NCBI GenBank assembly: GCA_035531755.1
Contig: DATKSK010000055.1
Span: forward strand, 27,601 to 91,600
Direction of reading: 5' to 3'
DNA length: 64,000 nucleotides
Source of the DNA: Acidimicrobiales bacterium
GTDB lineage: Bacteria; Actinomycetota; Acidimicrobiia; Acidimicrobiales; UBA8190
Shown here: one piece after another, positions 1-7,704 of the stretch
Layout of the letters: every line of letters begins with the position of its first letter
Position numbering within the stretch: the stretch's first letter is position 1
The notes under the pieces: model-generated
Seen by the model: the letters and a program-made list of their open reading frames with translations, nothing else
Told to the model about the DNA's origin: nothing
Databases searched by the model: none
Position numbers and translations under genes: made by a program

Positions 1-1388
1 CCTGGTCCCCCGGTCCCTGGGCCTCCGGGGGCGGGCCCCCCTTCGCCGTCCTCACCGGCATCCCCGCTGTCGCGGGCCTCACCCGCGGCCCGGGCGCCGG
101 CGATGAGGCGCTCACCCCGCTCGCGCAGCTCGTCGAGGTCGTGGAGCACGTCGGCGAGCCGCTCCCACCGGCGCCCGAGCCGGCGGTCGAGCGCCACGGG
201 CTGGGCGCCGGGACGGAAGAGGGCCCACAGCTGGACGCGGCCCAGGTCCTTGACTTGTCGGGGCCGCAGGGCCAGGAACGCAAACCCGGCCCCGGCGGCC
301 CCGTCGGGGCCCATCTCGTCGGCTCCCGCACGTTCCCCCGCGCCGTCCTCGATTCCCGACGCGCCACCCGGCGCCGACGCCAGCGCGTCCAGCAGGGCGC
401 GGTGGAACTCGTCGGTCACGAGCACGCTGCCGGGCGCTGCCATGTTCACCATCCGGCTCGCCAGGTTGACGACGGGACCGTAGAAGTCGCCGTCCTGGAC
501 GAGGACCGGCCCCACGGCGAGGGCGACGCGCACGTCGGAGAGGAGGTCGTCGTCGGCGTACGCCTCGGCCAGGGCGAGCCCCGTGCGGGCGGCGGCCTCG
601 ACCGACTCGGCCACGAACATGGCCTCGTCGCCGATCATCTTCACGACGCGGCCGCCGGCGGCGGTCACCGTGTCGTGGGCGACCTCCTCGAAGCGCGCCA
701 CGACGGCGGCGAGCTCCGGTTCGGAGAGCTGCTGGCTCAGGGTCGTGAACCCCACCATGTCGGCGAAGCCCACGGCCAGGAAGGGAAGCGCGCCGCTCTC
801 GCTGCGACCGCGCAGCAGCATGGCCCGCCGGACCGCGGCCTGGACGTGGCGCCGCCACACGAACTCGAGCAGCCGGGCCATGGCCGGCAGCGACCGGTCC
901 GCCATGGCCGAGAACCGGGCCGCCGCCTCCACGGTTCCCCCGGGCCCCGGGCCGGCCACCATCCCCCGGACGGCCGGGGACACCTCGGCCTCGGCGATCC
1001 GGGCCATCGACGACCCGATGACCCGGGCGAGCTGCAGCCCCGTGTCGACATCGGCCGCACCGAGGTCCATCAGCGAGCGCAGGGTCGTGAGCGCGTCGGC
1101 GTCGAGGTCGGTGAACAGGCGCTCGTCCGCCTCGACGTCGGGGAATCCCAGCGCCCGCCAGAACCGCCGGGTCAGCTCGACGGGCAGGCCGGCGCGTTGC
1201 GACACCTCGGCCTCGGTGAACCGGCGCTGCGAGGGGACGAGAAGCTGGTCGGCCACCAGCAGGTCCAGCACGTCGTCCTGCTCGGCCTTGGCGATCTCCT
1301 CCTCTGGCGTGCCGTGCGCCCGCAGCAGGCGCCGCACGCGCTCGAGGGCCTCGGCATCCGACGGCGCGGCGTCGGCGCCCGCGGTCAC
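1..1388 (-). CDS. Class III adenylate/guanylate cyclase (3' end outside window)
   Basis: Makes a cyclic nucleotide, most likely cAMP from ATP, in the cytoplasm. The catalytic domain starts near residue 200: FADMVGF carries the first metal Asp (D210), KMIGDE supplies Lys250 and the second metal Asp (D254), and DFYGPVVNLASR holds Asp301, Asn308 and Arg312, so all key residues are present. The Lys/Asp pair favours adenine. The first 200 residues resemble the regulatory half of Rv1264-like pH-responsive cyclases; that link is inferred from length and family knowledge. The Gly/Pro-rich C-terminus runs off the window before a stop codon. The GTG start overlaps the gpsA stop in a GTGA junction, implying translational coupling in one operon. 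Confidence 0.87.
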   Translation of the reverse strand, partial: MTAGADAAPSDAEALERVRRLLRAHGTPEEEIAKAEQDDVLDLLVADQLLVPSQRRFTEAEVSQRAGLPVELTRRFWRALGFPDVEADERLFTDLDADALTTLRSLMDLGAADVDTGLQLARVIGSSMARIAEAEVSPAVRGMVAGPGPGGTVEAAARFSAMADRSLPAMARLLEFVWRRHVQAAVRRAMLLRGRSESGALPFLAVGFADMVGFTTLSQQLSEPELAAVVARFEEVAHDTVTAAGGRVVKMIGDEAMFVAESVEAAARTGLALAEAYADDDLLSDVRVALAVGPVLVQDGDFYGPVVNLASRMVNMAAPGSVLVTDEFHRALLDALASAPGGASGIEDGAGERAGADEMGPDGAAGAGFAFLALRPRQVKDLGRVQLWALFRPGAQPVALDRRLGRRWERLADVLHDLDELRERGERLIAGARAAGEARDSGDAGEDGEGGPAPGGPGTGGP

Positions 1389-2449
1389 TCGCCCTCCACC
1401 GGCGCGCCCGCCCCGGGCATCGCCGTGCCGCGGGCGGCGGGCTCGGCCTGGAGCCCGTCGAACTCGGACTTGGCCGATCGCAGCATCAGGGCGGGGATGG
1501 CGTCGGCCGGAGACGTGACCCCGTCGAGGACGGCGGCCACCTGCTCGCCGATGGGCATCTCGACGCCGTGCGCCGCGGCCAGGTCGAGCAACGGCCGGGC
1601 CGTCTTCACCCCTTCTGCCACCATGCGCATCTCGGCCAGGATCTCCTCGAGGGAACGACCGCGGCCCAGTTGCTCGCCCACCATCCGGTTGCGGCTCAGC
1701 GTGCTCGTGCACGTGGCCACCAGGTCGCCGACGCCGGCGAGCCCGGCGATGGTGATGCGGGCACCGCCCATGGACACGCCGAGGCGGCCGAGCTCCGCCA
1801 GCCCCCTGGTGATCAGCGCGGCCCGCGACGAGTCGCCGAAGCCCAGGCCCTGCAGGATGCCGGCGGCGATGGCGAGGACGTTCTTGGTGGCGCCGGCGAT
1901 CTCGCACCCCACGACGTCGGGGTTGGTGTACACGCGGAAGGTGCGGGTCAGCAGGAGCTGCTGCACCGACGCCGCCACACGCCCGTCGGTCATGGCCACC
2001 ACGGTCGCCGCCGGCTGGCCCACCACGATCTCGCGCGCCAGGTTCGGGCCCGTCAGCACCCCGGCCACGTGGCCGGGGAGCACCTGGGCGATCACCTCGG
2101 TCATGCGCAGGTGCGTGCCCTGCTCGAGCCCCTTGGCGAGCGACAGCACGGGCGTCCCCGGCGGAAGGTGGGGGGCGAGCTCGCGCAGCACCGACCGGAA
2201 GCCGTGCGAGGGCACCGCCATCACCACGAGCGTGCAGCCGGTCACGGCGTCCTCGAGCGAGGCCGTGGTCTGCAACGTCTCGGGCAACGCGATGCCGGGG
2301 AGGTAGTCGTCGTTGTCGTGGTGGCGGTCGATGTGCGCGGCCAGCGCCGGGCGCCGGGCCCACAACACCGTCGGCGCCGACCCGGCGGCGATGGCGGCCA
2401 CGGTCGTGCCCCACGAGCCCGCGCCGATCACCGCGACCTTGTCGAACAT
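1385..2449 (-). CDS. gpsA: Glycerol-3-phosphate dehydrogenase [NAD(P)+]
   Basis: Reduces dihydroxyacetone phosphate to sn-glycerol 3-phosphate for phospholipid synthesis; cytoplasmic. The 354-residue protein has the normal family length. It begins with a Rossmann fold (VAVIGAGSWGTT, residues 6-16) and carries the catalytic Lys189 in EIAGATKNVLAIAAG. The last 20 or so residues are a short Ala/Gly tail. A TAGGGT -10 box lies 6 nt before the ATG, so the transcript is probably leaderless. The stop codon overlaps the start of the cyclase gene. It is divergent from cofC with under 60 bp between the starts. Confidence 0.95.
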   Translation of the reverse strand: MFDKVAVIGAGSWGTTVAAIAAGSAPTVLWARRPALAAHIDRHHDNDDYLPGIALPETLQTTASLEDAVTGCTLVVMAVPSHGFRSVLRELAPHLPPGTPVLSLAKGLEQGTHLRMTEVIAQVLPGHVAGVLTGPNLAREIVVGQPAATVVAMTDGRVAASVQQLLLTRTFRVYTNPDVVGCEIAGATKNVLAIAAGILQGLGFGDSSRAALITRGLAELGRLGVSMGGARITIAGLAGVGDLVATCTSTLSRNRMVGEQLGRGRSLEEILAEMRMVAEGVKTARPLLDLAAAHGVEMPIGEQVAAVLDGVTSPADAIPALMLRSAKSEFDGLQAEPAARGTAMPGAGAPVEGE

Positions 2450-2455
2450 CCGCCC

Positions 2456-2461
2456 ACCCTA
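2456..2461 (-). promoter_or_regulatory. -10 box of leaderless gpsA promoter
   Basis: TAGGGT on the minus strand ends 6 nt before the gpsA ATG, where transcription should begin on or beside the start codon. No ribosome-binding site is visible. No clear -35 is seen. Confidence 0.5.
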
Positions 2462-2492
2462 TGACCTCGTACCGGCGCCGGGGAGCGAGCCG

Positions 2493-2498
2493 TACACT
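2493..2498 (+). promoter_or_regulatory. -10 box of leaderless cofC promoter
   Basis: TACACT is followed by 6 nt and then the GTG start of cofC. This spacing fits a leaderless transcript and supports the chosen start over in-frame codons further upstream. Confidence 0.5.
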
Positions 2499-2504
2499 GG
2501 CCGC

Positions 2505-3116
2505 GTGACCGCGGCGCCGGGACGCCTGCCCTCCCTGACGGGCTGCGTCGTGCTCGTCCCCGTGAAGGCGTTCGACGCCGCCAAGGCACGCCTCGCCCCC
2601 ACCCTCGACGCCACCGAGCGCGCCGCGCTGGCACGGGTCATGGCCGAACGGGTCCTCGCCGCCGCGCTCCCGCTCCCCGTCGCCGTGGTGTGCGACGACC
2701 CCGAGGTCGCCGCCTGGGCGGCCGACCACGGTGCCCTCGTGCTCCCGGAGCCCGGACGCGGCCTGAACGGTGCGGTGGAGGCCGGGGTGCAGCGGCTGGC
2801 CGCCGCGGGCGCAGCCGAGGTGCTCGTGGCGCATGCCGACCTGCCGCTGGCGCACGGTCTCGCCCGGTTGGCGGGCCTGGGCGGCGTGACCCTGGTCCCC
2901 GATCGACGCGACGACGGCACCAACGTCGTGTGCGTGCCCACCGGCAGCGGGTTCCGTTTCCGCTACGGGCCCGGTTCCTTCGCCCGCCATGTCGCCGAGG
3001 CCCAGCGGGTGGGGCTGCCGGCCCGGGTGGTGCGCGACCCCGAGCTCACGTGGGACGTGGACGAGCCCGCCGACATCCCCGCCGGCCTCGCCCCGCCCAC
3101 CCCGGGCGTCGCGTAG
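2505..3116 (+). CDS. cofC: 2-phospho-L-lactate / phosphoenolpyruvate guanylyltransferase (coenzyme F420 synthesis)
   Basis: Transfers GMP from GTP to a three-carbon phospho-acid (2-phospholactate, or phosphoenolpyruvate in the actinobacterial FbiD variant) to start coenzyme F420 assembly. The 203-residue protein has the small nucleotidyltransferase fold: LVPVKAFDAAKARLAP near the N-terminus binds the nucleotide, LVAHADLPLA is the metal-binding strand, and DRRDDGTNVVCVP is a family signature. Substrate choice cannot be settled from sequence. The GTG start is fixed by the -10 box 6 nt upstream. The rest of the F420 pathway is not in the window, but the LLM-type oxidoreductase near 47 kb could use the cofactor. 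Confidence 0.9.
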   Translation: MTAAPGRLPSLTGCVVLVPVKAFDAAKARLAPTLDATERAALARVMAERVLAAALPLPVAVVCDDPEVAAWAADHGALVLPEPGRGLNGAVEAGVQRLAAAGAAEVLVAHADLPLAHGLARLAGLGGVTLVPDRRDDGTNVVCVPTGSGFRFRYGPGSFARHVAEAQRVGLPARVVRDPELTWDVDEPADIPAGLAPPTPGVA

Positions 3117-3133
3117 CGCGTCGCACAGACGAA

Positions 3134-3161
3134 GAAGAGGGGCCCCGAGGGGCCCCTCTTC
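3134..3161. terminator. Bidirectional hairpin terminator
   Basis: A near-perfect inverted repeat, GAAGAGGGGCCCC against GGGGCCCCTCTTC, with an effective 4-nt loop. It lies between cofC (+) and the histone-like operon (-), which converge here, and can serve both. The purine-rich start and pyrimidine-rich end give a short U-run on either strand. Confidence 0.8.
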
Positions 3162-3250
3162 CACATGTCCGTGCAACCGAACCCTGCAACCGGACACTGG
3201 GCCCGGCAGGGTCGTCCGACCGCCGGGAGACCCGGCAGGACGGTGGCTGG

Positions 3251-3790
3251 CTACTTGCCGGCGGTCCGCCGACGAGCCGGCGCCCGGCGAGACACCCGAC
3301 GTGTGGTTGTCCGCTTCGGCGACGCCGCCGACTTCTTGGCGGTGGCCCGCTTCTTGGTGGTCCGCTTGGCCGCCTTGCGTGCCGGAGCCCGCTTCGTGGC
3401 CTTCTTCGCAGCCGCCTTCTTGGCGGGTGAACGGCGCTTGGCCGCCTTCTTCGCCGGGGCGCGCTTCGTGGCCTTCTTGGCGGTGGCCCGCTTCTTGGTG
3501 GTCCGCTTGGCCGCCTTGCGTGCCGGAGCCCGCTTCGTGGCCTTCTTCGCGGCCGCCTTCTTCGCGGGAGCCCGACGCTTGGCGACCTTGCGGGTCGTCC
3601 GCTTCGCTGCCTTCTTCGCCGGAGCGCGCTTGGCGGCCTTCTTCGCGGTCGTCCGCTTCTTCGCCGTGGTGCGCTTGGCGGCCTTTCTGGCCGGCGCCCG
3701 CTTCACGGCCTTCCGGGCCGTGGTGCGCTTGGCGGCCTTTCTGGCTGGAGCCCGCTTCTTTGCGGTCTTCCTTGCCCGCTTGACTGGCAT
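3251..3790 (-). CDS. Free-standing histone H1-like Lys/Arg/Ala-rich protein
   Basis: A 179-residue protein made almost entirely of Lys, Arg, Ala, Thr and Pro, with repeated KRAPARKAAKRTT-type units and no globular domain. Such tails bind and compact DNA without sequence specificity. It starts just 3 bp after the hupB stop with its own AGGAGGG site inside the end of hupB, so the two are co-translated. The sequence resembles the C-terminal tail of HupB detached as a separate gene; histone H1-like proteins of this kind occur in other bacteria. An exact 78-bp repeat inside the gene suggests growth by slippage or unequal recombination. It is clearly the coding frame, because the opposite strand gives only a low-complexity Phe/Ala reading. 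Confidence 0.85.
   Translation of the reverse strand: MPVKRARKTAKKRAPARKAAKRTTARKAVKRAPARKAAKRTTAKKRTTAKKAAKRAPAKKAAKRTTRKVAKRRAPAKKAAAKKATKRAPARKAAKRTTKKRATAKKATKRAPAKKAAKRRSPAKKAAAKKATKRAPARKAAKRTTKKRATAKKSAASPKRTTTRRVSRRAPARRRTAGK
3332..3550. repeat. Exact 78-bp direct repeat (3332-3409 and 3473-3550)
   Basis: Two identical 78-bp copies sit 141 bp apart, in frame (47 codons), inside the histone-like gene. They encode the same KKATKRAPARKAAKRTT block. Identity at every third base points to recent duplication rather than selection on protein alone. Confidence 0.85.
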
Positions 3791-3793
3791 GCT

Positions 3794-4459
3794 CTACGCC
3801 CTCCTAACGGCCTTCTTGGCCGATCGCTTTGATGCATTCCTCGCCGGGGGTCGCCCGGCGGCCTTTCTGGCCGATGGTCTTGCTGCTTTCCTCGCCGGGG
3901 CGCGCTTGGCGGCCTTTCTGGCCGGGGCGCGCCCGACGACCTTTTTCGTGGCCCGTCCGGTGGCCCTGCGGGCCACCTTCTTGGTCGAAACCCTCTTGGC
4001 GGTCTTCCTGGCAACCTTCTTGATGGCCGCCTTCTTGGTGGCCGCCTTCCTCGGTGCCGCCTTCTTGGTGGCCGCCTTCCTCGGTGCGGCCTTCTTGGTG
4101 GCCGCCTTCCCCGGTGCCGCCTTCTTGGTGCTCTTCCGGGCGGCGCTCTTGGCCGGAGACGCCTTGGGCGCCGGGAGCGTTGCCTTGCCGTTGAGAACGT
4201 CCTTCAACATCGCACTGGCCGCGAACCGCACACCACGGGCTGCCGCGATGCTCACGGGCGCCCCGGTCTGCGGGTTGCGCCCCATCCGGGCGGCACGACG
4301 AGTGGGGTTGAAGCTCCCGAAACCGGCGACGACGACACGACGGCCCGACCGGACCTCGCTCGAGACCACATGGACGAGCGCGTTGACCGCTTCCTCGGCT
4401 TCGCGCTTCGCCAGCGATGTCGTCTTACTGACCGCGGCGATCAGTCCCGACTTGTTCAC
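3794..4459 (-). CDS. hupB: HU-family nucleoid protein with long basic tail (HupB type)
   Basis: Packs and bends DNA in the nucleoid. Residues 1-90 are a standard HU fold: NKSGLIAAVSKTTSLAKREAEEAVNAL, then VAGFGSFNPTRRAARMGRNPQTG, the beta-arm region that enters the minor groove. Residues 95-221 are a Lys/Ala/Arg/Pro tail with KKAAPRKAAT repeats, as in mycobacterial HupB. The GTG start has a strong GGAGGAGGT site 4-8 nt upstream; the longer open frame before it is not HU-like. It is followed at 3 bp by the tail-only histone-like gene, forming an operon of two nucleoid proteins. Confidence 0.93.
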   Translation of the reverse strand: MNKSGLIAAVSKTTSLAKREAEEAVNALVHVVSSEVRSGRRVVVAGFGSFNPTRRAARMGRNPQTGAPVSIAAARGVRFAASAMLKDVLNGKATLPAPKASPAKSAARKSTKKAAPGKAATKKAAPRKAATKKAAPRKAATKKAAIKKVARKTAKRVSTKKVARRATGRATKKVVGRAPARKAAKRAPARKAARPSARKAAGRPPARNASKRSAKKAVRRA

Positions 4460-4490
4460 CGCACCTCCTCCGGGAAATGCAATCTCACCA

Positions 4491-4519
4491 ATCAAAGAAG
4501 GTTTTCGCGACAAAAGCAA
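4491..4519 (-). promoter_or_regulatory. Candidate hupB promoter
   Basis: On the minus strand TTGCTT and TTTGAT are separated by 17 nt, in an unusually AT-rich patch about 32 bp before the hupB start. This is a weak match to both boxes and is an inference from spacing and composition. Confidence 0.35.
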
Positions 4520-4705
4520 GCATTTGCGGTGGTAGCGGACACTGTCGCGCGATCGTCGGCGCGAGGTCGCATGCAAGGACGCCAGCAAGGAACCGACGCG
4601 CGCCACGCGACGGACGCGCTCGCCGGAGCACCGGTTCCGGATGCGACCGTCAAGGCGACAAAAGTCCCTATGGACGGGAAAGGCAGTGTTTGCAAGGATT
4701 TTTCC

Positions 4706-4960
4706 GTGCCACAGCCCTTGCCCGACGGGACGTACGACGTCGTCGTCGTCGACGCCGAGGTCGACGACGACGACGACCTGCACCTCGAGGTCGCGGTCAC
4801 GCTCGGGCCCCACATCGGCCGGATCGTGCGGCTCAGAAAATTGCACGTGGACGATCGCCGCGGGGTGCTCGGTGCCGGTGATCCGTACGCGCTGCTCGGG
4901 ATACCGGGCACGCTGCGGGTGCGGGACGGTGCGCCGAGCTTCCGGCCGGAGACGGTGTGA
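4706..4960 (+). CDS. Small protein of unknown function
   Basis: An 84-residue soluble protein whose family I do not recognise. It reads PDGTYDVVVVDAEVDDDDDLHLEVAVTLGPHIGRIV, a run of alternating hydrophobic residues broken by an acidic DDDDD turn, suggesting a small beta-sandwich or OB-like fold. There are no Cys, membrane or signal segments. The GTG start follows AAGGA by 7 nt; an ATG at 4670 would add 12 residues but lacks a ribosome-binding site. It stands alone between the divergent hupB operon and the TraG-like gene. Codon use is normal for the window, so I think it is real. Confidence 0.6.
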   Translation: MPQPLPDGTYDVVVVDAEVDDDDDLHLEVAVTLGPHIGRIVRLRKLHVDDRRGVLGAGDPYALLGIPGTLRVRDGAPSFRPETV

Positions 4961-5175
4961 CGACCGTCACCGGCGGGTTCCGCCGCGGTCCGTTGTCAAC
5001 GCGCCGTCGCTGCGCGTGGCGCTCTTCGTGACCGCGCCACAACCGACCGTACACGCGTTCACCGTGGTCGGAGGTGCATTTGCCGCCGAACGCGAGCATC
5101 GTGTCGCCCTCGGGCGCGCCGCCGACCGAGCGCGCCCGGCAACGTTTCGCGTCGCGAACTGTTCAGGGACCGCCG

Positions 5176-6783
5176 ATGCCGCCCGATGAGCACTCTGCAC
5201 GCCACCACGGCGCGGGCCCCGACGTCGGGGGTGGCGGCGACGCGCTGGCGACGATCCGTGCCGCAGCGGCGTCCTCGGGCGGTGCCGTGTACCTCGGCAT
5301 GGGGTCAGTCGGGCCCGCGTGGGCCGGCGCGGAACAGGCGGTGCTCGTCCTCGGCCCGCCGCGCTCGGGCAAGACGTCCTCGATCGTGGTGCCGACCGTC
5401 CTGGGCGCGCCGGGCGCGGTGGTGTCGACCTCGACCAAACCCGACGTGCTGCGGGCCACCGCCGGGGCCCGGTCGAGGACCGGCCCGTGCCTGCTGTACG
5501 ACCCGAGCGGCACCGTGGAGGCGCCGCCCGGCGTCGAGGCCGTGCGGTGGTCGCCGGTCGAGAGCTGCCGGACGTGGGACGACGCCCTGCTCGTCGCCCG
5601 CAGCCTGGTCGGCGCGTCGCGGCCCGGCGGTGGGGCGCACGCGGGCGGGTCGCTCACCGGAGCCGACCATTGGACCGAGCGAGCCGAGTCCCTCCTCGCC
5701 CCCGTCCTGCACGCCGCCGCCCTCGACGGCGCCACCCTCACCACGGTGCTGTCGTGGGTCGACCGCCGCCAGGCGTCGGCGGCCCTGGCCATCCTCGACG
5801 CCAACGGCGCGGCGCGTGCCGGGGACCTCCTGGCCGGCATCGCCGCCACCGACGGGCGCGAACAGAGCGGTATCTGGTCGACGGCGTCGGGCGTGCTCGG
5901 CGCCTACCGCAGCGAGGCCGCGCTGGCCACGACCGTCGCCCCCGATTTCGACGCCGGGGCCTTCTGCGACTCGTCGGCCACCCTGTACGTGTGTGCCACC
6001 GGAAGGCACCAGTCGGTGGCTGCGCCCCTGGTCGTGGGCCTTCTCACCGACATCCGCAGCGCGGCCTACGCCCGCTCCGCCGGCCCCGGACACGCCACGC
6101 CCGTCGTGCTCGCCCTCGACGAGGTGGCGAACATCGCCCCGATCCCGGACCTGCCGGGGATGGTGAGCGAAGGCGGTGGGCAGGGCCTGCTGACGCTGGC
6201 GTGCCTGCAGGACCTGTCCCAGGCGCGCGGCCGGTGGGGCACGGCGGCCGACGGGTTCCTGTCGCTGTTCGGCACGACCGTCGTGCTCCCGGGCATCGGC
6301 GACGTGCGCACGCTCGAGGCGATGTCTGCCCTCGCCGGCGAAGAGGAGGTGCGCACGCGGTCGGTGAGCATTCCGCAGGCGCAGCCCCGCGGTCTGGGCC
6401 GGGCACTGGCGCGGGTCGTGCTCGGGCCCCGGGGCCAACGCACCGAGCACGTGCCGACGACGACCACGTCGACGGTGATGCGGCGTCGGCTCCCCGTGGA
6501 CGCCGTGGCGCGCGGGGAGCAGGGGATGGCGCTCGTCGTCGACGAGCGCAACCGCATGGGATGGGTGAGGCTGACGCCGTGGTTCACCACCGAGCCGTGG
6601 CGGACGGCGGCCCTCGGCCATGACCTCGCCCGCAGGTCCGGCCATGACCCCGGCCACGACCTCGCCCACGACCCCGGCCGCAGCGCCGGCCGTGACGTCG
6701 GTCCCGGGCGCGCCGGGACCGGGCCGGCCTCCGGCCTGCACCCGCCCCTTCCGCCGCCGGACCTCGGGCTCGGGGGGCGCTGA
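5176..6783 (+). CDS. Soluble TraG/VirD4-like ATPase (TraM-recognition family)
   Basis: A 535-residue P-loop ATPase of the coupling-protein family that feeds DNA or protein substrates into type IV secretion systems. Walker A is GPPRSGKTSS (K66), Walker B is VVLALDE (D315, E316), and LQDLSQARGRWG matches the family's C-terminal motif region. The membrane segments usual at the N-terminus are missing, so it should be cytoplasmic. The last 70 residues are low-complexity Gly/His/Asp/Pro. The start at 5176 has AGGGA 6 nt upstream. No relaxase, VirB4 or other conjugation gene is nearby, so it is an orphan. It ends 60 bp before the LexA box of the imu operon; whether the two share a role is unknown. 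Confidence 0.82.
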   Translation: MPPDEHSARHHGAGPDVGGGGDALATIRAAAASSGGAVYLGMGSVGPAWAGAEQAVLVLGPPRSGKTSSIVVPTVLGAPGAVVSTSTKPDVLRATAGARSRTGPCLLYDPSGTVEAPPGVEAVRWSPVESCRTWDDALLVARSLVGASRPGGGAHAGGSLTGADHWTERAESLLAPVLHAAALDGATLTTVLSWVDRRQASAALAILDANGAARAGDLLAGIAATDGREQSGIWSTASGVLGAYRSEAALATTVAPDFDAGAFCDSSATLYVCATGRHQSVAAPLVVGLLTDIRSAAYARSAGPGHATPVVLALDEVANIAPIPDLPGMVSEGGGQGLLTLACLQDLSQARGRWGTAADGFLSLFGTTVVLPGIGDVRTLEAMSALAGEEEVRTRSVSIPQAQPRGLGRALARVVLGPRGQRTEHVPTTTTSTVMRRRLPVDAVARGEQGMALVVDERNRMGWVRLTPWFTTEPWRTAALGHDLARRSGHDPGHDLAHDPGRSAGRDVGPGRAGTGPASGLHPPLPPPDLGLGGR

Positions 6784-6843
6784 CCGGGGCTCCGACGGGC
6801 ATCCGGGAGCTCGGGGACGGCCCCCTCCGGTGCGGTGGAAGAA

Positions 6844-6864
6844 CGAACATATGTTCGATAGGGT
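6844..6864 (+). promoter_or_regulatory. LexA box overlapping imuA' promoter
   Basis: CGAACATATGTTCG (6844-6857) is a perfect palindrome matching the actinobacterial SOS box CGAAC-N4-GTTCG. One base later comes TAGGGT (6859-6864), a -10 box exactly 6 nt before the imuA' ATG. Bound LexA would cover the promoter, giving a simple damage-inducible switch and a leaderless mRNA. Confidence 0.88.
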
Positions 6865-6870
6865 CCGACC

Positions 6871-7704
6871 ATGGGCCCGCATCACTCCGCTACCCCGGCC
6901 CCGGTCATGTCCCGGAAGCAGGGAAGACGTCCCGTCGGGTCAGACCATGTCGGCGCCGCCCTCGTCGCTCGCGCCCGGCCCACCTCCTCCAGCCGCGACC
7001 AGCTCCTCCCCGTGCTCCGGGCCCTCGCCCCCCTCCTGCCCGGTGGGGGGCTGCAGCGGGGCGGCGTCGTGGCCGTCGACGCCGGTGGCCCGGGCGCGGG
7101 GGGCGGCACCTCGCTGGCCTTCGCCCTGCTGGCGGCGGCGTCGACCGCCTCGTGGTGCGCAGCCGTGGGAACGGCCGACCCCGGGATCGTGGCGCTCACC
7201 GAGATCGGGGTGGACCTCGAGCACCTCGTGCTCGTCCCCCGCCCCGGGCCCCTGTGGGCCCGGGCGGCCGCCACCCTCCTCGACGGCGTGGACGCGGTGC
7301 TGGTGCGCCCGCCCGGCCCCGTGCGCCCGGGGATGGCGAGGCGGCTGGCCGCCCGCGCCCGCGAGCGGCGCGCCGTGCTGGTGGTGCTGGCCCGACCCGG
7401 CGGGTGGCCCGAGGGCGCCGACGTCCGGCTGGCCGTGCAGGAGGGGGCGTGGGAGGGGGTGGGGACGGGCCACGGCCATCTCCGGGGCCGGCGGGTGGAG
7501 GTGGTGGCCACCGGCCGGAGGGCTGCCGCCCGACCGGTGCGGGTCGGGCTCTGGCTCCCCACACCCGCGGGGCCGGTCACGGCGGCGGGCACCGGCGCCA
7601 GGGACGAGGGGAGCGAGAAAAGCAATAGAAGCAACAGAAGCAACAGAGAGGTGGAAGGGGACGGTGGAACGGCTGCTCGTCGTGTGGTGCCCGGGCCTCC
7701 TTGA
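6871..7704 (+). CDS. imuA': ImuA'-like RecA-fold mutasome protein
   Basis: Accessory protein of the SOS mutasome that bridges RecA, ImuB and the error-prone polymerase DnaE2. The 277-residue protein shows the decayed RecA core typical of this family: LLPGGGLQRGGVVAVDAGGPG in the P-loop place without an intact Walker A Lys, WCAAVGTADPGIVALTEIGVDLE, and HGHLRGRRVEVVATGRRAAARPVRVGLWLP near the end. The ATG is placed by the LexA-controlled -10 box. The 3' end overlaps imuB by 41 bp and contains three SNR tripeptide repeats, which come from a 9-bp DNA repeat. First gene of the imuA'-imuB-dnaE2 operon. Confidence 0.87.
   Translation: MGPHHSATPAPVMSRKQGRRPVGSDHVGAALVARARPTSSSRDQLLPVLRALAPLLPGGGLQRGGVVAVDAGGPGAGGGTSLAFALLAAASTASWCAAVGTADPGIVALTEIGVDLEHLVLVPRPGPLWARAAATLLDGVDAVLVRPPGPVRPGMARRLAARARERRAVLVVLARPGGWPEGADVRLAVQEGAWEGVGTGHGHLRGRRVEVVATGRRAAARPVRVGLWLPTPAGPVTAAGTGARDEGSEKSNRSNRSNREVEGDGGTAARRVVPGPP
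7621..7647. repeat. Three-unit 9-bp tandem repeat at imuA'/imuB junction
   Basis: AGCAAYAGA occurs three times in a row in an A-rich patch that stands out from the GC-rich background. It encodes Ser-Asn-Arg repeats at the end of ImuA' and lies 17 bp before the imuB start. Confidence 0.75.

Noticed and set aside
112..858. Arg-rich minus-strand frame within the cyclase gene
   Set aside because: The neighbouring frame gives an intact class III cyclase with all catalytic residues.
3165..4535. A long plus-strand frame rich in Phe, Ala and Leu that looks like a membrane protein
   Set aside because: It is the antisense of Lys/Ala-rich codons in hupB and the histone-like gene (AAG read as CTT). The minus strand has ribosome-binding sites and the HU fold.
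5176..6783. Integrative conjugative element or prophage around the TraG-like gene
   Set aside because: No integrase, relaxase, attachment repeats or change of base composition is visible, and flanking genes are core functions.
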